IMG/VR virus record: IMGVR_UViG_3300043811_000011
Location: 1-43,679 of that record
From: a virus
Direction: 5' to 3' (one strand)
DNA: 43,679 nt
In this document: one piece after another, positions 1 to 5,497 of the stretch
Position numbering within the stretch: position 1 is the first letter of the stretch
Layout: each line of letters begins with the position of its first letter
Notes under the pieces: model-generated
Database searches by the model: none
Told to the model about the DNA's origin: nothing
Seen by the model: the letters and a program-made list of their open reading frames with translations, nothing else
Position numbers and translations under genes: made by a program

Positions 1-165
1 TGCTTTGGGCGTCCGTTCGATGCGTTTTTAGAGGACTGTTATGCGGCGAGGGATGCGGCGAGGGATGCGGCGAGGGCTGCGGCGAGGGCAAAACTAGCTC
101 CTACCGTTAAGAAGCTACAAGAGTCTGCATTGGCTCTCGTTGAGCGCATGATTGAGGCAAAGTGA
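1..165 (+). CDS. C-terminal end of alanine-rich repeat protein (5' partial)
   Basis: Frame 1 is open from the first base to the TGA at 163-165 and encodes the last 54 residues of a protein. It contains four AAR-D/A units (Y/D/A-A-A-R) followed by a charged helical tail starting AKLAPTVKKL and ending MIEAK. The protein at 42938-43679 has the same repeat and lacks an end, so this is very probably its C-terminus. The two pieces do not join in frame by simple abutment (one base is left over at the window end), so some sequence is missing between them. From memory, proteins with this APTV..LQ.SAL tail after an Ala repeat are widespread in phages and actinobacteria and have no established function. 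Confidence 0.75.
   Translation, partial: CFGRPFDAFLEDCYAARDAARDAARAAARAKLAPTVKKLQESALALVERMIEAK
40..87 (+). repeat. 12-base tandem repeat, four units (left end of window)
   Basis: Four in-frame copies of a 12-base unit encode (Y/D/A)AAR. The unit is the same as in the array at 43382-43679, which shows that the two ends of the window belong together. Confidence 0.9.
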
Positions 166-458
166 TGACGCAAGAAACCTTGTTCAATACCCCTGAGAGT
201 GCACGAAGCCGCCGTAGTGACCCTGAAACAAGCAAGTCTGCGGCTGCAAAGGTGCACGTAGAACGCTTGGAGTGGGAGATTATAACCTGCTTGGACATGC
301 ACGGCCCGCAAACAACGAAACAATTGGCAAGTTGCATACAGTGTCCACGCGACTCAATCTCTCCCCGCATGAAGGGGCTTGAGGCCAAGGGCAAGATCTT
401 TCGCACGGGAGAACGCAGAGACAAGGCCACGGTATGGGCCTTAAAGGAGAAACAATGA
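165..458 (+). CDS. small winged-helix-like DNA-binding protein
   Basis: This 97-residue protein starts at ATG 165, which overlaps the TGA of the preceding gene. A GTG directly before it at 162 is an alternative start. The N-terminal part (RRSDPETSKSAAAK, about residues 15-28) resembles the SSDPxTSxxAA motif common in phage regulators, recalled from memory. The remainder (IITCLDMHGPQTTKQLA...PRDSISPRMKGLEAKGKI...ATVWAL) reads as helix-turn-helix followed by a beta wing. It is probably an early regulator or replication accessory protein. It overlaps the next gene by 4 bases. Confidence 0.6.
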   Translation: MTQETLFNTPESARSRRSDPETSKSAAAKVHVERLEWEIITCLDMHGPQTTKQLASCIQCPRDSISPRMKGLEAKGKIFRTGERRDKATVWALKEKQ

Positions 459-664
459 ACCTAATACTTTTAGAACATGCCCGTTACTGTGAGAACTGCC
501 GCATGATCTTCAGCCGTGCCGACTCGCTCACCGGAGATTGCCCGGCATGTCAAAGCTCTGCGACCTGCTGGCTTCAAGACTTGTTTGCCCAAGCAAGGAC
601 CGATGCTATTCAGCAGGCTGTAGCTGTGCCGTACAAACCGCTGTACCAGTTCAAAGACAAATAG
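455..664 (+). CDS. small zinc-ribbon protein
   Basis: This 69-residue protein starts at ATG 455, with AAAGGAG at 443-449 as the ribosome site, and overlaps the preceding stop. It has two Cys pairs, CENC and CPAC (about residues 14-17 and 30-33), with a further Cys in ATCWL, as expected for one zinc ribbon. The C-terminal half has no recognisable motif. It belongs to a series of tiny zinc-binding proteins in this genome, probably nucleic-acid or protein-interaction modules. Confidence 0.65.
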   Translation: MNLILLEHARYCENCRMIFSRADSLTGDCPACQSSATCWLQDLFAQARTDAIQQAVAVPYKPLYQFKDK

Positions 665-696
665 GCCCGCGTAAGAGCAAAGTCCAAATCGCGGGC
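665..696 (+). promoter_or_regulatory. intergenic RNA hairpin, 7-bp G+C stem
   Basis: GCCCGCG (665-671) is exactly complementary to CGCGGGC (690-696), with an 18-base loop. It lies between the stop at 664 and the ribosome site of the ssDNA-binding gene. There is no T-run, so it is not a standard terminator. It could stabilise or attenuate the downstream message. Confidence 0.35.
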
Positions 697-721
697 GAGC
701 AAATTCAAAGGAGAAAGACGA

Positions 722-1258
722 ATGCCCATTTACGCAAGGAAGCAGAAGAAGTTTTCACCAGCGCCGGAAGGTTTGTGGCCCGGAGTCTGCATTGATGTCG
801 TGGATAAGGGAATCATGGAAACGCAGTGGGGGCCGAAACCGAAGGTTCAGTTCCGATGGCTCATTGATGCACAGCCGAAACGCAGCGACGGTAAACCGCA
901 CATGATTTCAAAGAAATATACCAACAGCCTGCACGAGAAAGCGAATCTTCGGCAGATGCTTGAAGTATGGCGTGGCCGGAAGTTCACATCCGAGGAGCTT
1001 GACGAATTTGACCTCGAGACTGTCCTCGGCGCGCAATGCCAGATTCAGGTTGCCCACGATCAGGGCGAGGATGGGCCGTACGCTTACCCGCAAGTCGTGA
1101 TGCGCGCTTCTAACGGAGCGAAACGGATGACCGTACCGCCTGACTATGTTCGTGAGTGCAACCGTCCGAACAAAGAGACTGGGGAATATTCCGAAACAGA
1201 AGAAGATTTCACGCAGGAAGTGGCTCCGCAAATTGCAGATGACGATATTCCTTTTTAG
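722..1258 (+). CDS. probable phage single-stranded-DNA-binding protein
   Basis: This 178-residue protein starts at ATG 722 behind AAAGGAG. The body (GLWPGVCIDVVDKG...TQWGPKPKVQFRWLID...KKYTNSLHEKANLRQML) matches my recollection of a phage family annotated as ssDNA-binding or DUF669-like replication proteins: an OB-like beta core, then a WRGR.FT..EL segment. The C-terminus is very acidic and ends DDDIPF, the hallmark tail with which bacterial SSBs recruit partner proteins. The next larger gene is a RecB/Cas4-type exonuclease, consistent with a recombination or replication pair. The fold is inferred; the acidic tail is directly visible. Confidence 0.7.
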   Translation: MPIYARKQKKFSPAPEGLWPGVCIDVVDKGIMETQWGPKPKVQFRWLIDAQPKRSDGKPHMISKKYTNSLHEKANLRQMLEVWRGRKFTSEELDEFDLETVLGAQCQIQVAHDQGEDGPYAYPQVVMRASNGAKRMTVPPDYVRECNRPNKETGEYSETEEDFTQEVAPQIADDDIPF

Positions 1259-1267
1259 GAGAGAACC

Positions 1268-1417
1268 ATGCCAACGATCACGACTTGCTCTATACACCAA
1301 GATTGCTCGGTCGCTTATTTACTTGAAGACCCATGCCCGCTCTGCCGGGCGCTGGATGAGATAGACATTCTCAACGGGAAACTGCAAGCGGCAGAAGTGG
1401 AGCACGAGATTGACTAG
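1268..1417 (+). CDS. tiny Cys-containing protein
   Basis: This 49-residue ORF starts at ATG 1268 with GGAGAG eight bases upstream. It has Cys at residues 7 and 13 and a CPLC pair at 23-26, giving four potential zinc ligands, then a short acidic helix (ALDEIDILNGKLQAAEVEHEID). It overlaps the exonuclease start by 8 bases, suggesting translational coupling. The function is unknown. Confidence 0.55.
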   Translation: MPTITTCSIHQDCSVAYLLEDPCPLCRALDEIDILNGKLQAAEVEHEID

Positions 1418-2183
1418 GCACGACACGCCACGGGGCAGGTTTTACGACGTGAATGGGCTGCGCCTTCCCAGCGTTACTTCCATTCTGTCGGTTCTGTCGA
1501 AACCTGCCCTTGTCGCGTGGTCAGCCAAGGTCGAGCGGGAGATGGTCATAGCCGAAGCGGGCAAACTCCACGAACTAGCTGGGCCAGAGGTAAAGTCGGC
1601 CAGTTTTGCCCTGATGCTTCAGAATGCCCTTGGAAAGGAAAAGGCGCACACCAAGGCTCTCAGGAAGGCAGGAGAGATAGGCTCAGACCTACACAGCTTG
1701 ATTGAATGGGGCCTAAGAGGGGAATTGTGTCAGAAAGTCGGTCCAAGCCCTCAGATTGGGCCAGAAGCGCAAATCGCCTATGCCTCGTGGCAGAAATGGC
1801 GGCAGAAGGTCAATCTAAAGCCTATTTGGGTCGAGCGCACGGTATGGAGCACTCAATACGGCTATGCGGGCACCGCGGATCTACTTGCGCTCGTGGACGG
1901 CGTAGAGACTTTGCTCGATTGGAAGACTGGGAGGGCGGTTTATGCGGAGAGTCATTTGCAAAATATCGCCTACCGCCAATGTGTTCTTGAAATGCGAATA
2001 GGCTTTCCAGTGAAAGGATTAATCTTGAGGCTTCCGAAGACAAAAGAAGATCCTGATTTTGAACCTGTGGATGTTCCCGGATATTTCGGCAGCCAGCTAG
2101 ATACGTTTCTGCACGCAATGGCGTTGTGGAAGTGGCAGCAAGAAACGAGCAAGCTGCCCGAAGATGAGGAAGTGCGTGTTTGA
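1410..2183 (+). CDS. PD-(D/E)XK exonuclease, RecB/Cas4-like
   Basis: This 257-residue protein uses TTG at 1410, with GGAG at about 1399. The frame opens right at that codon, and the N-terminal LPSVTSILSVLSKPAL motif (residues 19-34) is conserved in this phage nuclease group. Visible catalytic elements are a GSDLH segment (H95), GTAD (D157), the LLDWKTG core (D170 and K172, giving D-x-K instead of the commoner E-x-K) and the QNIAY motif (Q184, Y188) of the RecB/Cas4 branch. It probably works with the upstream SSB-like protein in phage DNA recombination or end processing. I see no four-Cys iron-sulphur cluster of the Cas4 type. Confidence 0.85.
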   Translation: MTRHDTPRGRFYDVNGLRLPSVTSILSVLSKPALVAWSAKVEREMVIAEAGKLHELAGPEVKSASFALMLQNALGKEKAHTKALRKAGEIGSDLHSLIEWGLRGELCQKVGPSPQIGPEAQIAYASWQKWRQKVNLKPIWVERTVWSTQYGYAGTADLLALVDGVETLLDWKTGRAVYAESHLQNIAYRQCVLEMRIGFPVKGLILRLPKTKEDPDFEPVDVPGYFGSQLDTFLHAMALWKWQQETSKLPEDEEVRV

Positions 2184-2239
2184 CTTTGCGCGAAGTGGAC
2201 TTTGCTCTCAAGCGCAAATGTTTTGACTTTGACGGGTAA
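2180..2239 (+). repeat. short duplicated element, copy 1 (peptide LTLREVDFALKRKCFDFDG or hairpin)
   Basis: This 60-base stretch directly overlaps the exonuclease stop (TTGA). It resembles 5214-5261 over about 45 bases. Read from TTG 2180 it encodes 19 residues, and the differences from copy 2 are mostly silent or conservative (E/D, L/V, TTT/TTC, TGT/TGC). It also holds an inverted repeat, TTTGCGC at 2185-2191 with GCGCAAA at 2212-2218, so a terminator-like hairpin is the alternative reading. Confidence 0.5.
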
Positions 2240-2294
2240 TCTTGTGCAGCTACAGAACCCAAATTAGGGCTTGCATTGAGGTGAGGATTTTTCT

Positions 2295-2738
2295 ATGATG
2301 AACACGCGATATCGTCCAGGGACCGGCGAGCTGGTCGATTGCCTCGCCAGGTGCTCCCAGTTCACGGTCTCTGGCAGGTTTCGCAGAAGCATCTGGCGAG
2401 ATGAAACTCACCTACAATTCGCTTATGCGGGGCGTTCAGCCAAGTTATGCCTTGCCCACTTACGGGCCAAACACCTTGGAAAGCAATGCAGTCTACAGTG
2501 CCGAAACTCCGGGCAACGGGCCGCTAGTCGATGCGGCATTCGGACAATATTCTCGGTTTGGTGTAATGGCGCACAGCGGGCCGCTAACCCGACAAGAGAG
2601 GCGAACTACAGACGGTGCCGCGCCTCAACCGAGCTTTACTTTCCGTCTAACCGAATACGTCCCGGTCTCAATGCAGGGGCTACGGCCCACAAGATACTAA
2701 GGCTCTGTCTGGCTGTTGTAAGCGGCAGGTACTGCTAA
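2295..2738 (+). CDS. doubtful ORF across the structured-RNA region
   Basis: ATG 2295 has a good ribosome site (GAGGTGAGG, 8 bases upstream) and the frame stays open for 147 codons. The product is rich in Arg, Cys and Ala, with no domain-like pattern, and resembles translated structural RNA. It conflicts with the 2401 frame and with the RNA interpretation. Confidence 0.2.
   Translation: MMNTRYRPGTGELVDCLARCSQFTVSGRFRRSIWRDETHLQFAYAGRSAKLCLAHLRAKHLGKQCSLQCRNSGQRAASRCGIRTIFSVWCNGAQRAANPTREANYRRCRASTELYFPSNRIRPGLNAGATAHKILRLCLAVVSGRYC
2401..2700 (+). CDS. doubtful ORF, 99 residues
   Basis: ATG 2401 follows directly after the 3' arm of the 13-bp stem. The composition (MKLTYNSLMRGVQPSYALPTYGP...) looks more protein-like than the 2295 frame. 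It has no clear ribosome-binding site and no recognisable motif. If real, its translation start would be controlled by the adjoining hairpin. Confidence 0.3.
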   Translation: MKLTYNSLMRGVQPSYALPTYGPNTLESNAVYSAETPGNGPLVDAAFGQYSRFGVMAHSGPLTRQERRTTDGAAPQPSFTFRLTEYVPVSMQGLRPTRY

Positions 2739-2771
2739 CTGCAAAAGGGAATTCGTACGCAGAGCCTTTTT
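2701..2771 (+). terminator. 7-bp closing stem followed by T5
   Basis: GGCTCTG (2701-2707) pairs with CAGAGCC (2760-2766) and TTTTT follows. The 52-base apex is long for a simple terminator and contains a GCAG-GTA-CTGC mini-hairpin. It could be the 3' end of the RNA candidate or a decayed tRNA-like fold (a TGCTAA segment sits where an anticodon loop would be, but the T-arm is absent). Confidence 0.35.
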
Positions 2772-2797
2772 GAAGATTGAATCTATCGGAGGCGAAA

Positions 2798-3004
2798 GTG
2801 AACGACGTTGACATATTGTACATCATGAATCTTCAGGAGTTGCTCTACCAATGTATTCGCGAACTTGATTATGTGCAATGCGTCGAGAACTGTGATAGCG
2901 GTCTATGCGCAACTAGCTTAGGCAAGAATCTAGTCGAGAAGGGAATGAAGTTACTCGTCGTCTCAGACCTTTCACGAGAAAAAATGTATGCGGCTGTTCG
3001 CTGA
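2798..3004 (+). CDS. small hypothetical protein
   Basis: This 68-residue protein probably starts at GTG 2798, with GGAGG at 2788-2792. An upstream in-frame TTG at 2777 lacks such a site. It is a mixed helical protein (NDVDILYIMNLQELLYQCIRELDYVQCVENCDSGLC...) with four Cys in the middle third. No family was recognised. It sits between the RNA candidate and the HNH gene. Confidence 0.5.
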   Translation: MNDVDILYIMNLQELLYQCIRELDYVQCVENCDSGLCATSLGKNLVEKGMKLLVVSDLSREKMYAAVR

Positions 3005-3045
3005 TGCTTATTCAGGCCGTCAACTGATTGTCTCGATGGAGACGC

Positions 3046-3528
3046 ATGAAAGATAAGCGCACTGCCGCAGAAAGGTTCTGGTCTTTTGTAGATAAAGGCC
3101 CGGTTTGTTGGGAGTGGACTGGAGCTATCGGCCCGACCGGAGGATACGGTATATTCCGACTGGACGGAAAGAACATTTATGCGCACTGCTTTTCGTACAT
3201 CCTGGCCCACGGCGTTCCGAGGAAACAAACCATAGACCACACTTGCGGTAACAGACGATGCGTAAATCCCGCGCACCTAGAAGATGTGAGCATGTGGGAA
3301 AACAACCAGCGAAGTGCGAGTCTATCATCGCTTAACCTAAGAAAGACGCGGTGTCCTCGCGGACATGCCTACAGCGCGATTGAGACTTATTCAGTTCGTG
3401 GCAAGAAGAAATATCATCGCATTTGTCACAAGTGCCTAGCTGACAATCGGAGAGAGAAAAGACATGCAGCCAGACTTGTTTCCCGCGTATCGGGGATGTC
3501 AACTGGAAGTGAGTCGAGAAACCAATGA
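3046..3528 (+). CDS. HNH endonuclease
   Basis: This 160-residue protein starts at ATG 3046, with GGAG about 5 bases upstream. An in-frame TTG at 3028 is less likely. The HNH core is clear: CWEWTGA near residues 21-27, GGYGIFRLDGKNIYAHCFSY (H47), then IDHTCGNRRCVNPAHLE with D64-H65, N74 and H77. A second zinc site follows (CPRGH at 103-107, CHKC at 127-130), an arrangement common in free-standing phage homing-type nucleases. It may be a selfish homing gene or act in packaging or recombination. Its last 65 bases overlap the next gene. Confidence 0.85.
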   Translation: MKDKRTAAERFWSFVDKGPVCWEWTGAIGPTGGYGIFRLDGKNIYAHCFSYILAHGVPRKQTIDHTCGNRRCVNPAHLEDVSMWENNQRSASLSSLNLRKTRCPRGHAYSAIETYSVRGKKKYHRICHKCLADNRREKRHAARLVSRVSGMSTGSESRNQ

Positions 3529-3757
3529 ATTGCTGGCCGACCTTTTTCCTGAGGTGGATAGGCCGAGCGCGTACCGAGATGCAGATAGCTGGTTGCTGAC
3601 ATGCGCTCCGTCACGCAGGCCGAGGAATGTTAAGCGGTTTTTGGTTACTTGGTTCAGGAGGCAGAAGCGATTCGATGCGAAGGATACTTATGTGGTTGAG
3701 GATGGCGTTAGGTGCAAGCTGACAGCGGCAGATTATCGAAGCGGGAGGGTGCGGTGA
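3464..3757 (+). CDS. small basic protein, possible replication accessory
   Basis: This 97-residue protein starts at ATG 3464 behind GGAGAGAG, inside the end of the HNH gene. It starts MQPDLFPAYRG and has a Trp- and Arg-rich second half (RPRNVKRFLVTWFRRQKRFDAKD). The KRFL.TW.RR motif resembles a segment I recall at the C-termini of phage replication-initiator-like proteins. This is suggestive only. Confidence 0.55.
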   Translation: MQPDLFPAYRGCQLEVSRETNELLADLFPEVDRPSAYRDADSWLLTCAPSRRPRNVKRFLVTWFRRQKRFDAKDTYVVEDGVRCKLTAADYRSGRVR

Positions 3758-4098
3758 GAAGACTCTGGCTCTTTCTGCGCAGCGTGTGGGGGGGTAAAGT
3801 GAAACACACCAAGAAATCAGAACCATCTTCACTTCCTTCAGAGGTGAAGCGTACCGGTGTATTTCTGAGCGATGAGGAATTTGACGAAGTTCAAGAATTA
3901 AACATAGCAGCCAGAAACACTCCGGCTATCTGGTTAGGCGGGAGCATGGATTGGGCAACGAAAGCTCGTCAGCTTATGCAAGAAAGGCTTAACGAAATAG
4001 CGATGTCTCACGGCTTGCCTGACAAGCAGGATTTCTATGGTCTCGATCTGAACGGAGAAGTTATAGATTGTCGCTTCCTAAAAGGTAAGGGCGTATGA
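3754..4098 (+). CDS. hypothetical protein
   Basis: This protein of about 114 residues starts at GTG 3754, overlapping the preceding TGA, with GGGAGG at 3744-3749. An alternative GTG lies at 3799 behind a G-run. The N-terminus (RRLWLFLRSVWGG) is hydrophobic and basic. The rest (FLSDEEFDEVQELNIAARNTPAIWL...KARQLMQERLNEIAMSHGL) is helical. No family was recognised. It overlaps the next ATG by 4 bases. Confidence 0.55.
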   Translation: MRRLWLFLRSVWGGKVKHTKKSEPSSLPSEVKRTGVFLSDEEFDEVQELNIAARNTPAIWLGGSMDWATKARQLMQERLNEIAMSHGLPDKQDFYGLDLNGEVIDCRFLKGKGV

Positions 4099-4529
4099 CG
4101 CGAAAAACCACCAAGCTAAAGTATTTGAAGCCCGTTAAGCGCCCTCGCAGGCCGCAGGGGATGCGGGGATTCAAGCGGGATACGATGGCAACTGCCGAGC
4201 GCAACTTCCTAGATCCTCGCAGCTATCGCAGTTGGGAAAAGTACGGGCAAGCCCATGACATCCTGTTCGGACTTGATAAGTCTACTCGCAGGGCAGAAGT
4301 TTGCGATCATTTCGGTGGAATCTGTACTCTGTGCGGAAAATATGCAAGCCCAGAGCCGGGACACAACCACGGATCATGGCACCACAAAGAAAGCTCACCA
4401 GGCAAACGCTGCGACTGTATGCACAACGCGGAATGGAGACACTTGATTTCTTGTCATCTGGCAATGGAGCACGTACAGGTTCGCTGGACCACTCAACCGG
4501 ATCGACCGCCGAACGGGAGCAAAGCATGA
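4095..4529 (+). CDS. HNH/zinc-type recombination nuclease-like protein
   Basis: This 144-residue protein starts at ATG 4095 (ATGA overlap). The basic N-terminal 30 residues are followed by a metal-rich region: CTLC (77-80), WHH (95-97), CDC (106-108), then N111, W114-R115-H116, C120-H121 and H126. A Cys4 zinc knuckle around WHH and a later HxxxH-like end resemble the beta-beta-alpha-metal nucleases that phages use to process recombination intermediates (NinG/Rap-like). Assignment is by motif layout, not by clear homology. Confidence 0.55.
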   Translation: MTRKTTKLKYLKPVKRPRRPQGMRGFKRDTMATAERNFLDPRSYRSWEKYGQAHDILFGLDKSTRRAEVCDHFGGICTLCGKYASPEPGHNHGSWHHKESSPGKRCDCMHNAEWRHLISCHLAMEHVQVRWTTQPDRPPNGSKA

Positions 4530-4780
4530 GCGACTGGCAACCAGCACGATTGAGGTCCCTCGTTCACCCAGTGACACGAGAATTTTATAATGGCTCGCCT
4601 TTATATTCCGCTAAGGAAAGAGAAGAGCAATCTAGAAAGATTTTCCATGTTCGCGTGTGGGATAGGCCAGACCAAGTTTTAGTTGCCCACTATCGAGAAC
4701 GCGGATGTGATGCCAAAAGATTTTTTCTCATAAAGGAGATTAACAACGCAGCCTGCGAACATGAAGTGGTGACAGATTGA
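4526..4780 (+). CDS. hypothetical protein
   Basis: This 84-residue protein starts at ATG 4526 (ATGA overlap with the preceding gene), with GGGAG at 4514-4518. The sequence is hydrophilic and mixed (MSDWQPARLRSLVHPVTREF...VLVAHYRERGCDAKRFFLIKEI). No family was recognised. It overlaps the next start by 4 bases. Confidence 0.6.
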   Translation: MSDWQPARLRSLVHPVTREFYNGSPLYSAKEREEQSRKIFHVRVWDRPDQVLVAHYRERGCDAKRFFLIKEINNAACEHEVVTD

Positions 4781-4965
4781 AGATCTCCATCATCCGCGAT
4801 GGCCTGCGTTGCTGTGCTTGCGGAGGACTAAAGCCTGTTGAGGAGCGCACGATGCTGTGCCTGATTCATTACGATCTTTACCTTCAGATCGAAGCGAGAA
4901 AGAGGCTACTGGCAAAGCGTTTTAAGGCCGTTCTTATGGGGCACGCATGGGCGAGGTCGATATGA
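4777..4965 (+). CDS. small Cys-containing protein
   Basis: This 62-residue protein starts at TTG 4777 (TTGA overlap). It has a CCACGG pair near residue 12 and a later C-x2-H (MLCLIHYDLY), consistent with a zinc knuckle, then a basic helix (EARKRLLAKRFKAVL). It is one of many tiny metal-binding proteins here. The function is unknown. Confidence 0.55.
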   Translation: MKISIIRDGLRCCACGGLKPVEERTMLCLIHYDLYLQIEARKRLLAKRFKAVLMGHAWARSI

Positions 4966-5210
4966 GCGAATGGTCTTTCGGCGGTCGAATGAAACCAATG
5001 GTGTGTGACACGGCTCAGATGCTCTATGTGTGGTGCGAGATGAATGGATTCATTAGCGAGGAAGGGGGAATTATGGACTTGCCTCCTGAAGCCGTAATTG
5101 CCTTTCACGACTTTCTGGATGGGCAATTAAAAAGGGCCGTAGAAATGTATCGGAAGCAACTTGAAGAACATCTGGCCATAAATTTGCATCCACCTGTATT
5201 CAGGGTTTAG
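4962..5210 (+). CDS. hypothetical protein
   Basis: This 82-residue protein starts at ATG 4962, overlapping TGA 4963-4965, with GAGGT at 4952. An in-frame ATG at 4947 is possible. It is an acidic helical protein (MVCDTAQMLYVWCEMNGFISEEGG...AFHDFLDGQLKRAVEMYRKQLEEHL). No family was recognised. The duplicated short element follows its stop immediately and in the same frame. Confidence 0.6.
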   Translation: MSEWSFGGRMKPMVCDTAQMLYVWCEMNGFISEEGGIMDLPPEAVIAFHDFLDGQLKRAVEMYRKQLEEHLAINLHPPVFRV

Positions 5211-5213
5211 ATT

Positions 5214-5261
5214 TTGCCTTTGCGCGATGTGGACTTCGAAGTCAAGCGCACATGCTTTTGA
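5214..5261 (+). repeat. short duplicated element, copy 2
   Basis: This stretch resembles 2180-2226. Read from TTG 5214 it encodes LPLRDVDFEVKRTCF and then a stop. It contains the perfect 12-base palindrome GACTTCGAAGTC (5232-5243) between TTTGCGC (5219-5225) and GCGCA (5246-5250), so a hairpin is also possible. A T-rich stretch (TTTTGAATTGTTTTGAACTG) follows. Confidence 0.5.
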
Positions 5262-5313
5262 ATTGTTTTGAACTGTTTTTGCCGAGCGCGGAATCTGAAA
5301 AAGGGAGGAAGGG

Positions 5314-5484
5314 ATGAGCGAAGCCCGGAAGCCGAAGTTGACTTGGGATGCAAATGGTTGGCCGGAGCTAACCTGTCCAGTGGATGGAAGCGCAATGGGA
5401 TGGCTTGGCAGTTGTTTCTGGCTTTGCTATCAGTGCAAGAAGAATCGCATCTATGGCGGAGTACGAGGATGGCTTCTGCGATGA
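5314..5484 (+). CDS. tiny Trp/Cys-rich protein
   Basis: This 56-residue ORF starts at ATG 5314 with a very strong ribosome site (AGGGAGGAAGGG just upstream). It begins MSEARKPKLTWDANGWPELTC and has Cys at 21, 34, 38 and 41 (CFWLCYQC), a compact zinc-knuckle arrangement with many Trp, then a basic end. It fills what would otherwise be a 290-base gap before the next gene. The function is unknown. Confidence 0.6.
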   Translation: MSEARKPKLTWDANGWPELTCPVDGSAMGWLGSCFWLCYQCKKNRIYGGVRGWLLR

Positions 5485-5497
5485 GGCAAGGAGGGAG

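Larger units (their letters stand above)
2295..2771 (+). ncRNA. candidate large structured noncoding RNA
   Basis: No convincing protein gene occupies this stretch, but it is rich in complementary arms. A 10-bp helix (2316-2325 with 2365-2374, one G-U) crosses a 13-bp helix (2343-2355 with 2388-2400, one G-U), so they form a pseudoknot or two alternative folds. Further downstream are a nested pair (2554-2558/2627-2631 and 2568-2572/2620-2624) enclosing a CGGG/CCCG hairpin with 7-base loop, AGACGG/CCGTCT (2610-2615/2643-2648) crossing them, a GGGC-TACG-GCCC hairpin with UNCG-type loop (2677-2688), and GGCTCTG/CAGAGCC (2701-2707/2760-2766) followed by T5. About 500 nt fits the size of ornate phage RNAs such as ROOL or GOLLD, but I cannot match a family. 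Exact ends are unknown. Confidence 0.4.

Noticed and set aside
2550-2640. tRNA-like stretch (TTTGGTGTAATGGCGCAC D-arm-like, CGGG-7-CCCG arm)
   Set aside because: The D-arm similarity is good, but the loop lacks T33, no GTTCRA T-arm follows in place and no acceptor pairing was found. Treated as part of the structured RNA candidate.
2701-2770. Possible tRNA-Ser(GCT)-like gene
   Set aside because: The acceptor-like 7-bp stem and TGCTAA are present, but the anticodon stem does not form correctly, the T-arm is missing and the length is only 66 bases.
2240-3528. Group I intron or HEARO/OMEGA-type element with HNH gene
   Set aside because: No interrupted exon is apparent, I could not identify P7/R-S core elements with confidence, and the HNH protein has no RuvC/IscB part.
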